A stretch of 25,624 nucleotides of DNA from NCBI GenBank assembly GCA_032095175.1, contig DAMCZI010000056.1:1-25624 (forward strand), read 5' to 3'. Within the stretch, counting starts at the first letter, position 1. Each line of letters starts with the position of its first letter. Shown one piece after another: positions 1 to 6,686 of the stretch. Source of the DNA: DAMCZI01 sp032095175. GTDB lineage: Bacteria; Bacillota; Clostridia; Clostridiales; Caloramatoraceae. The translations under genes were made by a program, and so were the position numbers. The notes below the pieces were generated by a model. The model was not told where the DNA came from. It worked only from the letters and a program-made list of their open reading frames with translations, and searched no databases.

Positions 1-53
1 CAGGGTTACCCAACTTGCCACTTGCCACGTGCCTGGCACTTTACATATAATTA

Positions 54-90
54 TAAAAAAAATAGGGGAAACCATCCATTGATTTCCCTT
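54..90 (-). terminator. Possible second terminator behind the folT-like gene
   Basis: Read on the minus strand, GGGAAA (88-83) pairs with TTTCCC (71-66) around an 11-nt loop and is followed by a run of T (A on the plus strand, 54-62). It lies downstream of the stronger terminator at 129-177 and could be a backup. The stem is only 6 bp, so the call is tentative. No gene is seen in 1-183. Confidence 0.4.
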
Positions 91-128
91 TCAAAATCTC
101 TTATTCAACTTACAGTTTTGTAACATAC

Positions 129-177
129 AAAAAAAGTGCCAGAGAAATTACAGCTTATAATGCTGTCTCTCTGGCAC
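129..177 (-). terminator. Rho-independent terminator of the folT-like gene
   Basis: On the minus strand GTGCCAGAGAGACAGC pairs with GCTGT and TCTCTGGCAC across a short loop and a small bulge, and is followed by seven T residues (A-run 129-135). It begins 7 nt past the folT-like stop codon, which is where its terminator would be expected. Confidence 0.85.
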
Positions 178-183
178 CTTTAA

Positions 184-693
184 TTAAATCATGGCTTTTT
201 CAATTGCCCTTGATTTGCTCAAGTAATAATATACTGCTCTAAATGTAAGAACTTCAACAGGAATCATAATAAGCTCCTTTAAAATTCTTGCTGGAAGAAG
301 AACTAAAAACCCCTTCCCTGTAAGAATTGTAAGCCAGAAGGTATTAAGCCCAAGATTTATAAATACTGTTATTATAATAGTTGGAATTAATATATTCCTG
401 ATGTTTATCTCCTTCTTATAAAGAAAGATACCATAAATCGCTCCCCCTAAAAAAGCACTTAAAGTAAAACCAGGGAAATATGCTCCACCCTTAGGAAACA
501 CTATGGCTCCTATAAAGTCTACCATTCCATTTATGAATCCACCTGCCAGAGGTCCAAAAAGAGAGGACGCCAGCATCTCAGGGATAAAACCAAAACCAAC
601 CTTGAGTGTTGCAGTTTGAATTGTCATAAACCTGCTGAATATGATTCCAACTGCAATAAAAATTCCTATATAAACAATCTTTTTTGTTCTCAA
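184..693 (-). CDS. folT: Folate-type ECF transporter S component (FolT-like)
   Basis: This is a small integral membrane protein of 169 residues with about six hydrophobic segments. It is the substrate-binding S component that would dock on a shared energy-coupling module (EcfA, EcfA', EcfT), which is not encoded here. The N-terminal run after RTKK, the stretch IQTATLKVGFGFIPEML, the segment FPKGGAYFPGFTLSAFLGG and the late NLGLNTFWLTILTG are familiar from clostridial folate-family S components. The start is chosen as TTG at 693-691. A GGGGGGAG ribosome site lies 5 nt upstream of it, whereas the farther in-frame TTG at 708 would overlap that site. It is a single-gene unit with its own terminator. 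The family call is good, but substrate identity (folate versus another vitamin) is inferred. Confidence 0.82.
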   Translation of the reverse strand: MRTKKIVYIGIFIAVGIIFSRFMTIQTATLKVGFGFIPEMLASSLFGPLAGGFINGMVDFIGAIVFPKGGAYFPGFTLSAFLGGAIYGIFLYKKEINIRNILIPTIIITVFINLGLNTFWLTILTGKGFLVLLPARILKELIMIPVEVLTFRAVYYYLSKSRAIEKAMI

Positions 694-960
694 ATTTGCT
701 CCCCCCAATCGAAATTTGTATTATTCTGCAGCTTATCAATTAAATTATATTATTAAAATACTTACCTTTCAATTACCAATACTTCTAATTATCTAAATAA
801 TTCATTAATCTATATAACATAAAAACACTAGGCATCCATAGCATAAGGTTCACCAAAATTCTCATATTTTTTCAAACATCCTCTCTAAATATATACAATA
901 CCGAAGCGTCTGAAATAATAAACTTCAAAGAGTTTTTAAATTCCAATGAAATTTTATTTA

Positions 961-989
961 TTGACATTTAGTTATCCTAAATTTATAAT
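961..989 (+). promoter_or_regulatory. Sigma-A-type promoter of the MATE/TetR operon
   Basis: TTGACA (961-966) and TATAAT (984-989) are both perfect consensus hexamers separated by 17 nt, about 70 nt upstream of the MATE start codon. Transcription should begin near 996, inside the palindromic operator region, so a repressor bound there would block initiation. The rest of 709-960 is AT-rich divergent leader DNA with no gene. Confidence 0.85.
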
Positions 990-1031
990 GAATTTATATT
1001 CATCTTATATGAATCTTGATTCATATAAGAT
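988..1031 (+). promoter_or_regulatory. Palindromic operator, probably for the TetR repressor
   Basis: Two palindromes lie back to back. The first is ATGAAT-TTAT-ATTCAT (988-1003), which overlaps the end of the -10 box. The second is a perfect 14-bp inverted repeat with a 2-nt centre (1002-1031), whose half site contains TATATGAATC. Both share the ATGAAT/ATTCAT core. The position just after the -10 box and the downstream TetR gene point to autorepression of the operon. The operator sequence is seen; its binder is inferred. Confidence 0.78.
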
Positions 1032-1056
1032 ATACATTAACTAAGGAGGTAATAAT

Positions 1057-2511
1057 ATGACTGCTAAAGTAATTGATGAAAAAGAGTCTAGAGCTAAAAT
1101 GCTCGGGGAAGGAAAGATAGAAAAGGTACTTTTAACCCTTGCTATACCAGCAATAATCGGTCAAATAATAAACGCCATCTATAATATAGCAGACACCTAT
1201 TTTGTAGGTATGCTAAACGATACGGCAGCAATTAGTTCAATATCTGTTGCCTTTCCAATATTTATGATTATTACAGCTATTGGGCAGGCTTTTGGCGTTG
1301 GTTCTGCCTCTTATATATCAAGATTATTAGGTCAAGATAAAAAAACAGAAGCAGACAGAACAGCTTCTACAGCATTTTTTACCGCAATTTTTTCGGGCAT
1401 AATGTGTACTATTATATGTCTTATATTTATGGAAAGAATACTTAAATTTTCCGGAGCCTCTCCAACAATTATGCCATATGCAGTAAGCTATACAAGAATA
1501 CTTCTAATAGGATCAGTATTTACAATTGTCAACATGACATTAAACAATATTATTCGTGCAGAAGGAAATGCAAAATACAGCATGTATGCCATAATAATAG
1601 GAGCTGTTTTAAATATTATCTTGGACCCCTTATTTATTTTAACCTTTAAAATGGGGGTTGCAGGTGCTGCAATTGCTACTGTTATTGGTCAGATGGTATC
1701 TACAGTATATCTTATAAGCTATTTCATTAAAAAGAAAAGCTATGTTTTAATAAAAAAAGGCCTCTTTACTTTCTCAAAGGAAATATATGCAGAGATATTT
1801 AAAATAGGTATACCTACATTCTGCATGCAGTTTCTTATAAGCTATTCAATGAGCCTTTTAAATAGCTCTGCAATTAAATATGGAGATGCCGCAGTTGCTG
1901 CACTGGGAATAACAACAAGGCTAAATAGCTTTATTATATACGTCCTTTTTGGATTTATGCAGGGTTTTCAGCCTCTAGTTGGATACAACTATGGTGCAAA
2001 AAAATATGATCGAGTAAGACATGCAATTAAAACTTCTACAATTTGGGCAACTGCTTATTGCTTAATTTTAACAATAATACTTGCTGTAAATGCAGAATTT
2101 TTTGTACGTCTATTTAGCAGCGATCCTGAGGTAATAAAAATTGGAGTAGACAACATTATTGCCATAGGCTTATTAAGACCAATCCTTGGTTTTCAGCTTA
2201 TATATACAACCCTATTCCAAGCACTTGGAAAAAGTAAAGAAGCTGGATTTTTATCCATAGCAAGACAGGGCATATTTCTTATACCCGCAATATTATTCCT
2301 TCCAGGAATATTCGAAAGACATATTGATGTCTTAGGAGTATTTACAAAAATACTGCCAAACACTTTACAACCTGGAATGTATGGTATAGTATATACTCAA
2401 TTCACAGCAGATTTTTTTACATTTATCGTAACTTGTATTTTCGCTGTATCAGTTAAAAAGAGTTTAAAATCCAGTACTAGAGAAAATCAAAATAGTACTG
2501 CAAACATGTAA
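1057..2511 (+). CDS. MATE family multidrug efflux transporter
   Basis: This 484-residue polytopic membrane protein has about twelve hydrophobic segments. It begins with a short polar tail and the MATE signature region PAIIGQIINAIYNIADTYFVG, and the second half repeats the fold from about residue 240 (FKIGIPTFCMQFLISYS, then GFMQGFQPLVGYNYGA). MATE proteins export cationic drugs or metabolites using a Na+ or H+ gradient; the substrate here cannot be read from sequence. The start is fixed by a strong AAGGAGGT site 8 nt upstream. It is the first gene of a three-gene unit with a TetR regulator and a YjdF-like membrane protein. Transcription from the promoter at 961 passes a perfect palindrome, so expression is probably inducible by a ligand of the TetR protein. 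Confidence 0.93.
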   Translation: MTAKVIDEKESRAKMLGEGKIEKVLLTLAIPAIIGQIINAIYNIADTYFVGMLNDTAAISSISVAFPIFMIITAIGQAFGVGSASYISRLLGQDKKTEADRTASTAFFTAIFSGIMCTIICLIFMERILKFSGASPTIMPYAVSYTRILLIGSVFTIVNMTLNNIIRAEGNAKYSMYAIIIGAVLNIILDPLFILTFKMGVAGAAIATVIGQMVSTVYLISYFIKKKSYVLIKKGLFTFSKEIYAEIFKIGIPTFCMQFLISYSMSLLNSSAIKYGDAAVAALGITTRLNSFIIYVLFGFMQGFQPLVGYNYGAKKYDRVRHAIKTSTIWATAYCLILTIILAVNAEFFVRLFSSDPEVIKIGVDNIIAIGLLRPILGFQLIYTTLFQALGKSKEAGFLSIARQGIFLIPAILFLPGIFERHIDVLGVFTKILPNTLQPGMYGIVYTQFTADFFTFIVTCIFAVSVKKSLKSSTRENQNSTANM

Positions 2512-2573
2512 ATACATTAACATTGTTTATATAGTTTATAATACCCTAAAGCTAATAAATGGAGGTTTTGAGC

Positions 2574-3134
2574 ATGCCAAAAATAATTAAAGATATCGAG
2601 GAAACCATTATATATACATCACTAGAGCTTTTTGGGAAGTATGGATATGATGGAGTCGATATGAAAATGATATCACAAAAATGCGGTATTGCTGTTGGAA
2701 CTCTTTACAACTATTATCCTAATAAAATGGAATTATTTTTTAGTGTATTTGAAAAAAGTTGGCATAAAACATTTAAAAAACTTGAAGATGCACAAAAATC
2801 CAATCTTCCTCCAAAAGAACTTTTAAAAAACTACATTAAAATTCTTTATGATGACATAAAAGGCCGCAAAGGTATTGGCAGGGAGCTTCTAAAAAACAAT
2901 TCTATCGAACCTGTAAAAGAAGAAAGAATAGCTGCATTTAAGGAACAGCTCATGTGTCATATAGAAAGCACAGTAAATTTGATTCCAAAATCCGCTTTTA
3001 AGAACAAAGAATATGATACATCTAGAAGGCTTGCAGAAATCTTCACTGTAATAATAACGGTATTAATAGATGGTCATAGCGATGAGGATGAATATAATAT
3101 TGATTTTATAGAAACAATTATTGATAGTTTATAA
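2574..3134 (+). CDS. TetR/AcrR family transcriptional repressor
   Basis: The protein has 186 residues. The N-terminal DNA-binding domain covers about residues 5-55, with the helix-turn-helix MKMISQKCGIAVGTLYNYYPNK followed by the usual hydrophobic helix. The C-terminal ligand-binding half is diverged, as is normal for the family. An ATG at 2559 lies in frame but directly abuts the GGAGG site at 2561-2565. The ATG at 2574, 8 nt after that site, is therefore the likely start. The gene follows the MATE gene by about 60 nt. It probably represses the operon promoter by binding the palindromes at 988-1031, relieved by a compound that the MATE pump exports. The family call is firm, and the target is inferred from position. 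Confidence 0.92.
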   Translation: MPKIIKDIEETIIYTSLELFGKYGYDGVDMKMISQKCGIAVGTLYNYYPNKMELFFSVFEKSWHKTFKKLEDAQKSNLPPKELLKNYIKILYDDIKGRKGIGRELLKNNSIEPVKEERIAAFKEQLMCHIESTVNLIPKSAFKNKEYDTSRRLAEIFTVIITVLIDGHSDEDEYNIDFIETIIDSL

Positions 3135-3168
3135 TTAATTCCAGGCACCAGAGAAAGGAGAATACACC

Positions 3169-3957
3169 ATGTCGTCAATTAAACTCAAGCTTAAAAACCT
3201 TCAGAATACTTTTAATAGAATAAACCTTTCCTTAATTCAAGACGAAGTTATTGAAAAGGAACTCTTTTCAAAAAACATAAGGTCACAGCAGGTTTTAAAA
3301 TGGGTTAATATACTCCTTTCACTAGCTGTTTTTATTCCTATAATATATACACTTCTACAATTTAATCTTCCCAATATGCTTAAATACCTTGGCTCAGCCA
3401 TTGGTGTACTTGTATTATGGGGCTTTAAGGTTAAAGATGGATTTATTCTTATGGAATTCATAAGGTTTTTAACCATATTTCAGCTAGTACTTCACAGCGT
3501 ACTTGGTGGATGGCTTCATATGTACAGCACCTTTCAATATCATGATGAACTGCTTCACATTACAGGAGGTCTCTGGCTTTTTATGCTTGTCCTGCCATTC
3601 GTATTTGTAGGCGAACTAAAATATTCAAGGAATACAAGTCCAAGCATTATAAAAAAGATAAACCTTTACACCTTATCCCTTGTTAATTCCCTAGGTATTC
3701 TCTGGGAAATTGGAGAATTCGTATCTGATCTCATGTTTCAATCCTACCCTGGCTACAGCTCAGCCCAGGAAGGAAGCCTGGTGGATACAATGACAGATAT
3801 GATTTTTAACAACATGGGAGCAATAATAGGAATAATACTCTTTAAATATTTCCTTTCAAAATTGAGTAAGTCAGAGGGATTTGATAATATTCTAAAAAGG
3901 ATTTCACATGCATTAATTAAATCTGATGAAATAGACTTGGTTAAAAATGAATCGTAA
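3169..3957 (+). CDS. Integral membrane protein resembling the YjdF/DUF2238 family
   Basis: This 262-residue protein has a cytoplasmic-looking polar N-terminal stretch (about 1-40), roughly six membrane segments between 45 and 230, and a charged tail. Conserved acidic and histidine positions sit at the membrane surface: D126 and H130 in YHDELLHITGG, W179-E180 and E183 in WEIGEF, and D206 and D210 in VDTMTDMIFNNMG. The pattern of H-x-x-GG, WE-x-x-EF and DT-x-x-D resembles YjdF/DUF2238 membrane proteins, whose biochemical role is not known to me. It has a good ribosome site (AAAGGAG) and follows the TetR gene by 34 nt. A terminator follows at once, so it is probably the third gene of the efflux operon. 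The family assignment is from memory of motifs only. Confidence 0.7.
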   Translation: MSSIKLKLKNLQNTFNRINLSLIQDEVIEKELFSKNIRSQQVLKWVNILLSLAVFIPIIYTLLQFNLPNMLKYLGSAIGVLVLWGFKVKDGFILMEFIRFLTIFQLVLHSVLGGWLHMYSTFQYHDELLHITGGLWLFMLVLPFVFVGELKYSRNTSPSIIKKINLYTLSLVNSLGILWEIGEFVSDLMFQSYPGYSSAQEGSLVDTMTDMIFNNMGAIIGIILFKYFLSKLSKSEGFDNILKRISHALIKSDEIDLVKNES

Positions 3958-3973
3958 TTTCTTCTTCTCTCAT

Positions 3974-3996
3974 AAGCAGGCAAAAGCCTGCTTTTT
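3974..3996 (+). terminator. Rho-independent terminator ending the MATE operon
   Basis: AAGCAGGC (3974-3981) pairs with GCCTGCTT (3986-3993) around a 4-nt A loop and runs into TTTTT. It separates the efflux operon from the two-component genes. Confidence 0.88.
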
Positions 3997-4046
3997 AGTT
4001 ATTAACCAAATTGTCTATAATATGGTCAAGTGTTAACTACATATTG

Positions 4047-4057
4047 TATAATATAAT
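4047..4057 (+). promoter_or_regulatory. Candidate -10 region for the BceRS-like genes
   Basis: Two overlapping TATAAT hexamers (4047-4052 and 4052-4057) lie 40-50 nt upstream of the response-regulator start. No convincing -35 box stands at the right distance, so the promoter is weak or needs an activator. No BceR-type box was found in this gap. Confidence 0.4.
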
Positions 4058-4096
4058 GTAAGTATATTCTAATACCTAAGTGAACGGGGTGTTTTT

Positions 4097-4771
4097 ATGT
4101 TTAGGGTAATGATTGTTGAAGATGATTCTAAGATAAGGGAATTTGTAAAGGAAAGTCTGGAAAAATGGGGATATGAAGTTGCAGCTGTTGAGGATTTTAA
4201 TGAGATATTCAACATATTTGTAAAGCACCAGCCTCATCTGGTTTTGATGGATATAAATCTTCCAAGCTTTGATGGCTTTTATTGGTGCAACAAGATAAGA
4301 GAGGTATCAAAGGCACCTATAATATTTATATCCTCTAGAACAAGTAATATGGACATAATTATGGCAATAAACATGGGAGGAGATGATTTTGTTCAAAAAC
4401 CCTTCTCCATGGATATACTTTTGGCTAAAGTAAATGCTCTTATTAGAAGAACTTACTCCTATTTAAATACAGAAACTGATGTTATTGAGCATAATGGTGT
4501 TGTATTGAATCTTATGGATAATACTCTTTACTATAAAGAAGAGAAGGTTGAGCTAACTAAGAACGAATTTAAAATAGTATATATGCTTATGAAAAATCAT
4601 GGAAGCGTTATAGATAGGGATAAAATAATGAGGAGTCTCTGGGAGGATGAAAGCTTTGTTGATGACAACACTTTAACAGTAAATATAAACAGGCTTAGGA
4701 AAAAGCTCTCAAACATAGGACTTGATGAATTCATAGAAACTAAAAAAGGACAGGGGTATATAATATTATGA
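4097..4771 (+). CDS. bceR: OmpR/PhoB-family response regulator, BceR-like
   Basis: The protein has 224 residues. The receiver domain (1-115) has the acidic pocket E8-D9-D10, phosphoacceptor D52 in LVLMDINLP, and K101 in QKPF. The winged-helix DNA-binding domain (about 128-222) ends with the typical TVNINRLRKKL and KKGQGYII. It overlaps the kinase gene by four bases (ATGA), so the two are translationally coupled. With the Bce-type kinase and transporter downstream, it should switch on the transporter genes when a peptide antibiotic is being handled. A matching DNA box is seen at 5789-5802. The start follows a GGGGTG ribosome site. Confidence 0.88.
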   Translation: MFRVMIVEDDSKIREFVKESLEKWGYEVAAVEDFNEIFNIFVKHQPHLVLMDINLPSFDGFYWCNKIREVSKAPIIFISSRTSNMDIIMAINMGGDDFVQKPFSMDILLAKVNALIRRTYSYLNTETDVIEHNGVVLNLMDNTLYYKEEKVELTKNEFKIVYMLMKNHGSVIDRDKIMRSLWEDESFVDDNTLTVNINRLRKKLSNIGLDEFIETKKGQGYIIL

Positions 4772-5802
4772 AGCTGTGGGAATATATAAAGGATAAAAAA
4801 TACTTAATCTTTCTTTATCTGCTTCTTTTAGCCTTTATAAACTCCACAATATATCTTGATTCTGATATAAAGGTTGATGGTGAGAGTATTTTATACATAA
4901 ACCTTGTTTCAACTGTTTTCTTTTTAATATACCTTCTTATTGAGTACCTCTGTAAAAGAAGACATTATTCAGTCATTAAAGATATTGTTGAAAATAAATC
5001 AGGAGATATAATAAACTATTTACCTGAACCTAAGACCTTTGAGGATAATTTATATAAGCAGCTTTTTAAAAGAATGTATGATGATGAGAGCAGTAAATTT
5101 CAAACCCTTCAGGAAGAAATAAAGGATAATCAGGAGTTTATAACTTCCTGGGTTCATGAGGTTAAAACTCCTATATCAGTAATTAGGCTTATAATTGAAA
5201 ATGGATATAATAAATCACCTGAAGAAGTTCTCTCAAGCATAGAAGATGAGGTTGATAAAATAGAAGATCAAGTTGAACAGGCACTTTACTACTCCAGGAT
5301 AGATTCCTTTTCAAAGGACTATTTTATTAAGGAAATCGACTTAAACAAGGCATCAAAAGAAGCTATAAAAAGACATGCAAAGACATTTATAAATAAAAAA
5401 ATAAAGGTTGAAGTAGAAGAAAGAGAATTAATTGTACTTACAGATAAAAAGTGGCTTGGATTTATTATTGACCAGGTTTTGTCTAATTCACTAAAATATA
5501 CGACCGAGGGTGGCACTATAAAATTCTCCTTATATCAGGACAGTGTAGAAAAAAGGCTTATAATAGAAGATACTGGAATAGGAATAAAACCTGAAGATAT
5601 TTGTAGAGTATTCAATAAAGGCTTTACCGGTTCTACAGGAAGACAATATCAAAAATCAACAGGAATGGGATTATACCTTGCAAAGAAGCTTTCAAGAAAG
5701 CTGGGTCATGACATAACCATAGAATCAAGCTATGGAGAATATACAAGGGTTACGATTCACTTTCCAAAGCTTACTGATTATTTCAGTGTGACAAAAATGT
5801 AA
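4768..5802 (+). CDS. bceS: Intramembrane-sensing histidine kinase, BceS-like
   Basis: The kinase has 344 residues. Two membrane helices (about 12-31 and 43-61) are joined by a loop of only about ten residues, so there is no real extracellular sensor. This is the hallmark of Bce-type kinases that read the flux of their partner ABC transporter. The phosphoacceptor is H130 in FITSWVHEVKTPISVIR. The ATP-binding domain follows, with N240 in DQVLSNSLKYT, the G1 box DTGIGIK near 268, and GMGLYLAKKL near 299. The start overlaps the regulator stop codon. The last codons and stop overlap a BceR-type binding box, so the 3' end of this gene also carries the control site for the transporter genes. Confidence 0.9.
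   Translation: MKLWEYIKDKKYLIFLYLLLLAFINSTIYLDSDIKVDGESILYINLVSTVFFLIYLLIEYLCKRRHYSVIKDIVENKSGDIINYLPEPKTFEDNLYKQLFKRMYDDESSKFQTLQEEIKDNQEFITSWVHEVKTPISVIRLIIENGYNKSPEEVLSSIEDEVDKIEDQVEQALYYSRIDSFSKDYFIKEIDLNKASKEAIKRHAKTFINKKIKVEVEERELIVLTDKKWLGFIIDQVLSNSLKYTTEGGTIKFSLYQDSVEKRLIIEDTGIGIKPEDICRVFNKGFTGSTGRQYQKSTGMGLYLAKKLSRKLGHDITIESSYGEYTRVTIHFPKLTDYFSVTKM
5789..5802 (+). promoter_or_regulatory. BceR-type operator for the transporter genes
   Basis: TGACA-aaaa-TGTAA is an exact match to the TNACA-N4-TGTAA box described for BceR-like regulators in Firmicutes. It lies inside the last codons of the kinase gene, about 120 nt upstream of the ATPase start. A plausible but weak promoter follows it, with TAGAAT at 5857-5862. 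The match is seen; binding by this particular regulator is inferred. Confidence 0.72.
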
Positions 5803-5859
5803 GCTTAAAATGATGTTTTGTTAGGTAAAAAAATGGTTAAAATCGCTTATTTTTTATAG

Positions 5860-5899
5860 AATAAGGTTGAAGGTTGTTAATAATGCCTTCAACCTTATT
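5860..5899 (+). promoter_or_regulatory. Perfect 14-bp hairpin in the leader of the ABC genes
   Basis: AATAAGGTTGAAGG (5860-5873) pairs exactly with CCTTCAACCTTATT (5886-5899) around a 12-nt loop. There is no U-run behind it, so it is not a standard terminator. It ends 8 nt before the ribosome site at 5908. It could stabilise the 5' end of the transporter mRNA, cut read-through from the kinase gene, or act as a regulator site. Confidence 0.6.
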
Positions 5900-5921
5900 T
5901 GATAAACAGGAGGAAATAATA

Positions 5922-6686
5922 ATGAGTAATGTATTATCCGCTAAAAATGTTACAAAGGTATATGGCTCAAGGGGCAACATCTACACTGCTCTTCATGATA
6001 TAAGCCTTGAAATAGCCGAGGGAGAATTTGTTGGAATAATGGGGCCCTCCGGAGCTGGAAAAACAACACTTTTAAATATAGTATCAACAATTGACAGACC
6101 TTCGTCTGGAGCTGTATTAATAGACAACAATGATATAGTAAAGATGAACGAGGATACACTATCATCCTTTAGAAGAAATAAGCTGGGTTTTATATTTCAG
6201 GATTTTAACCTTTTAGATACCCTTACTGTAAAGGAAAATATAGCCCTTCCACTTGCACTTTCAAAGGTATCCGTAAAGGAAATTGACAAAAGAATCAAAG
6301 ACATTGCAGATATACTTGGGATCTGGGACATTCTTAATAAATACCCATATGAAGTTTCTGGAGGTCAAAAGCAGAGAACCGCTGCAGCAAGGGCTATAAT
6401 AAATAATCCAAAGCTAATTCTTGCGGATGAGCCTACGGGAGCCCTTGATTCAAAGTCATCTACAGAGCTTTTACAGGCATTAAGTGAACTTAATGAGAAC
6501 AATAAAGCAACTATAATGATGGTAACCCATGACGCTTTTGCAGCAAGCTACTGCAAAAGAATACTATTTATAAAGGATGGAAAGCTGTTTACAGAGCTTG
6601 TAAGAGGGGGAAGTCGTAAGGAGTTCTTCCAGAAGATATTAGATGTTCTTGCCGCACTTGGGGGTGACAACAGTGACCTTATTTAA
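5922..6686 (+). CDS. bceA: BceA-like ABC transporter ATPase
   Basis: The ATPase has 254 residues and all canonical parts: Walker A GPSGAGKT (41-48), Q-loop Q93, signature VSGGQ (145-149), Walker B LILADE (165-170) with the adjacent PTGALD, and H-loop H203. It belongs to the MacB/LolD-like class that pairs with FtsX-type permeases. The start is the ATG at 5922, 8 nt after AGGAGG. The longer reading from 5874 would begin inside the hairpin and is unlikely. It powers the permease encoded next, which it overlaps by 14 nt. In Bce systems the complex frees lipid II-cycle targets from peptide antibiotics such as bacitracin, and also signals to the kinase. The exact drug is unknown here. Confidence 0.92.
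   Translation: MSNVLSAKNVTKVYGSRGNIYTALHDISLEIAEGEFVGIMGPSGAGKTTLLNIVSTIDRPSSGAVLIDNNDIVKMNEDTLSSFRRNKLGFIFQDFNLLDTLTVKENIALPLALSKVSVKEIDKRIKDIADILGIWDILNKYPYEVSGGQKQRTAAARAIINNPKLILADEPTGALDSKSSTELLQALSELNENNKATIMMVTHDAFAASYCKRILFIKDGKLFTELVRGGSRKEFFQKILDVLAALGGDNSDLI

Noticed and set aside
780..905. Possible tetrahydrofolate riboswitch upstream of the folT-like gene
   Set aside because: The minus strand has GGTGAA and nearby GC-rich bits, but the conserved CGTTAAGTG segment and the closing GGAG/CTCC stem of the THF-I class are absent. It is not supportable.
2559..2573. Longer start for the TetR gene
   Set aside because: The ATG at 2559 directly abuts the ribosome site that serves the ATG at 2574.
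5874..5921. Longer start for the BceA-like ATPase
   Set aside because: It would start inside the leader hairpin with no ribosome site, while the ATG at 5922 has AGGAGG at ideal spacing.
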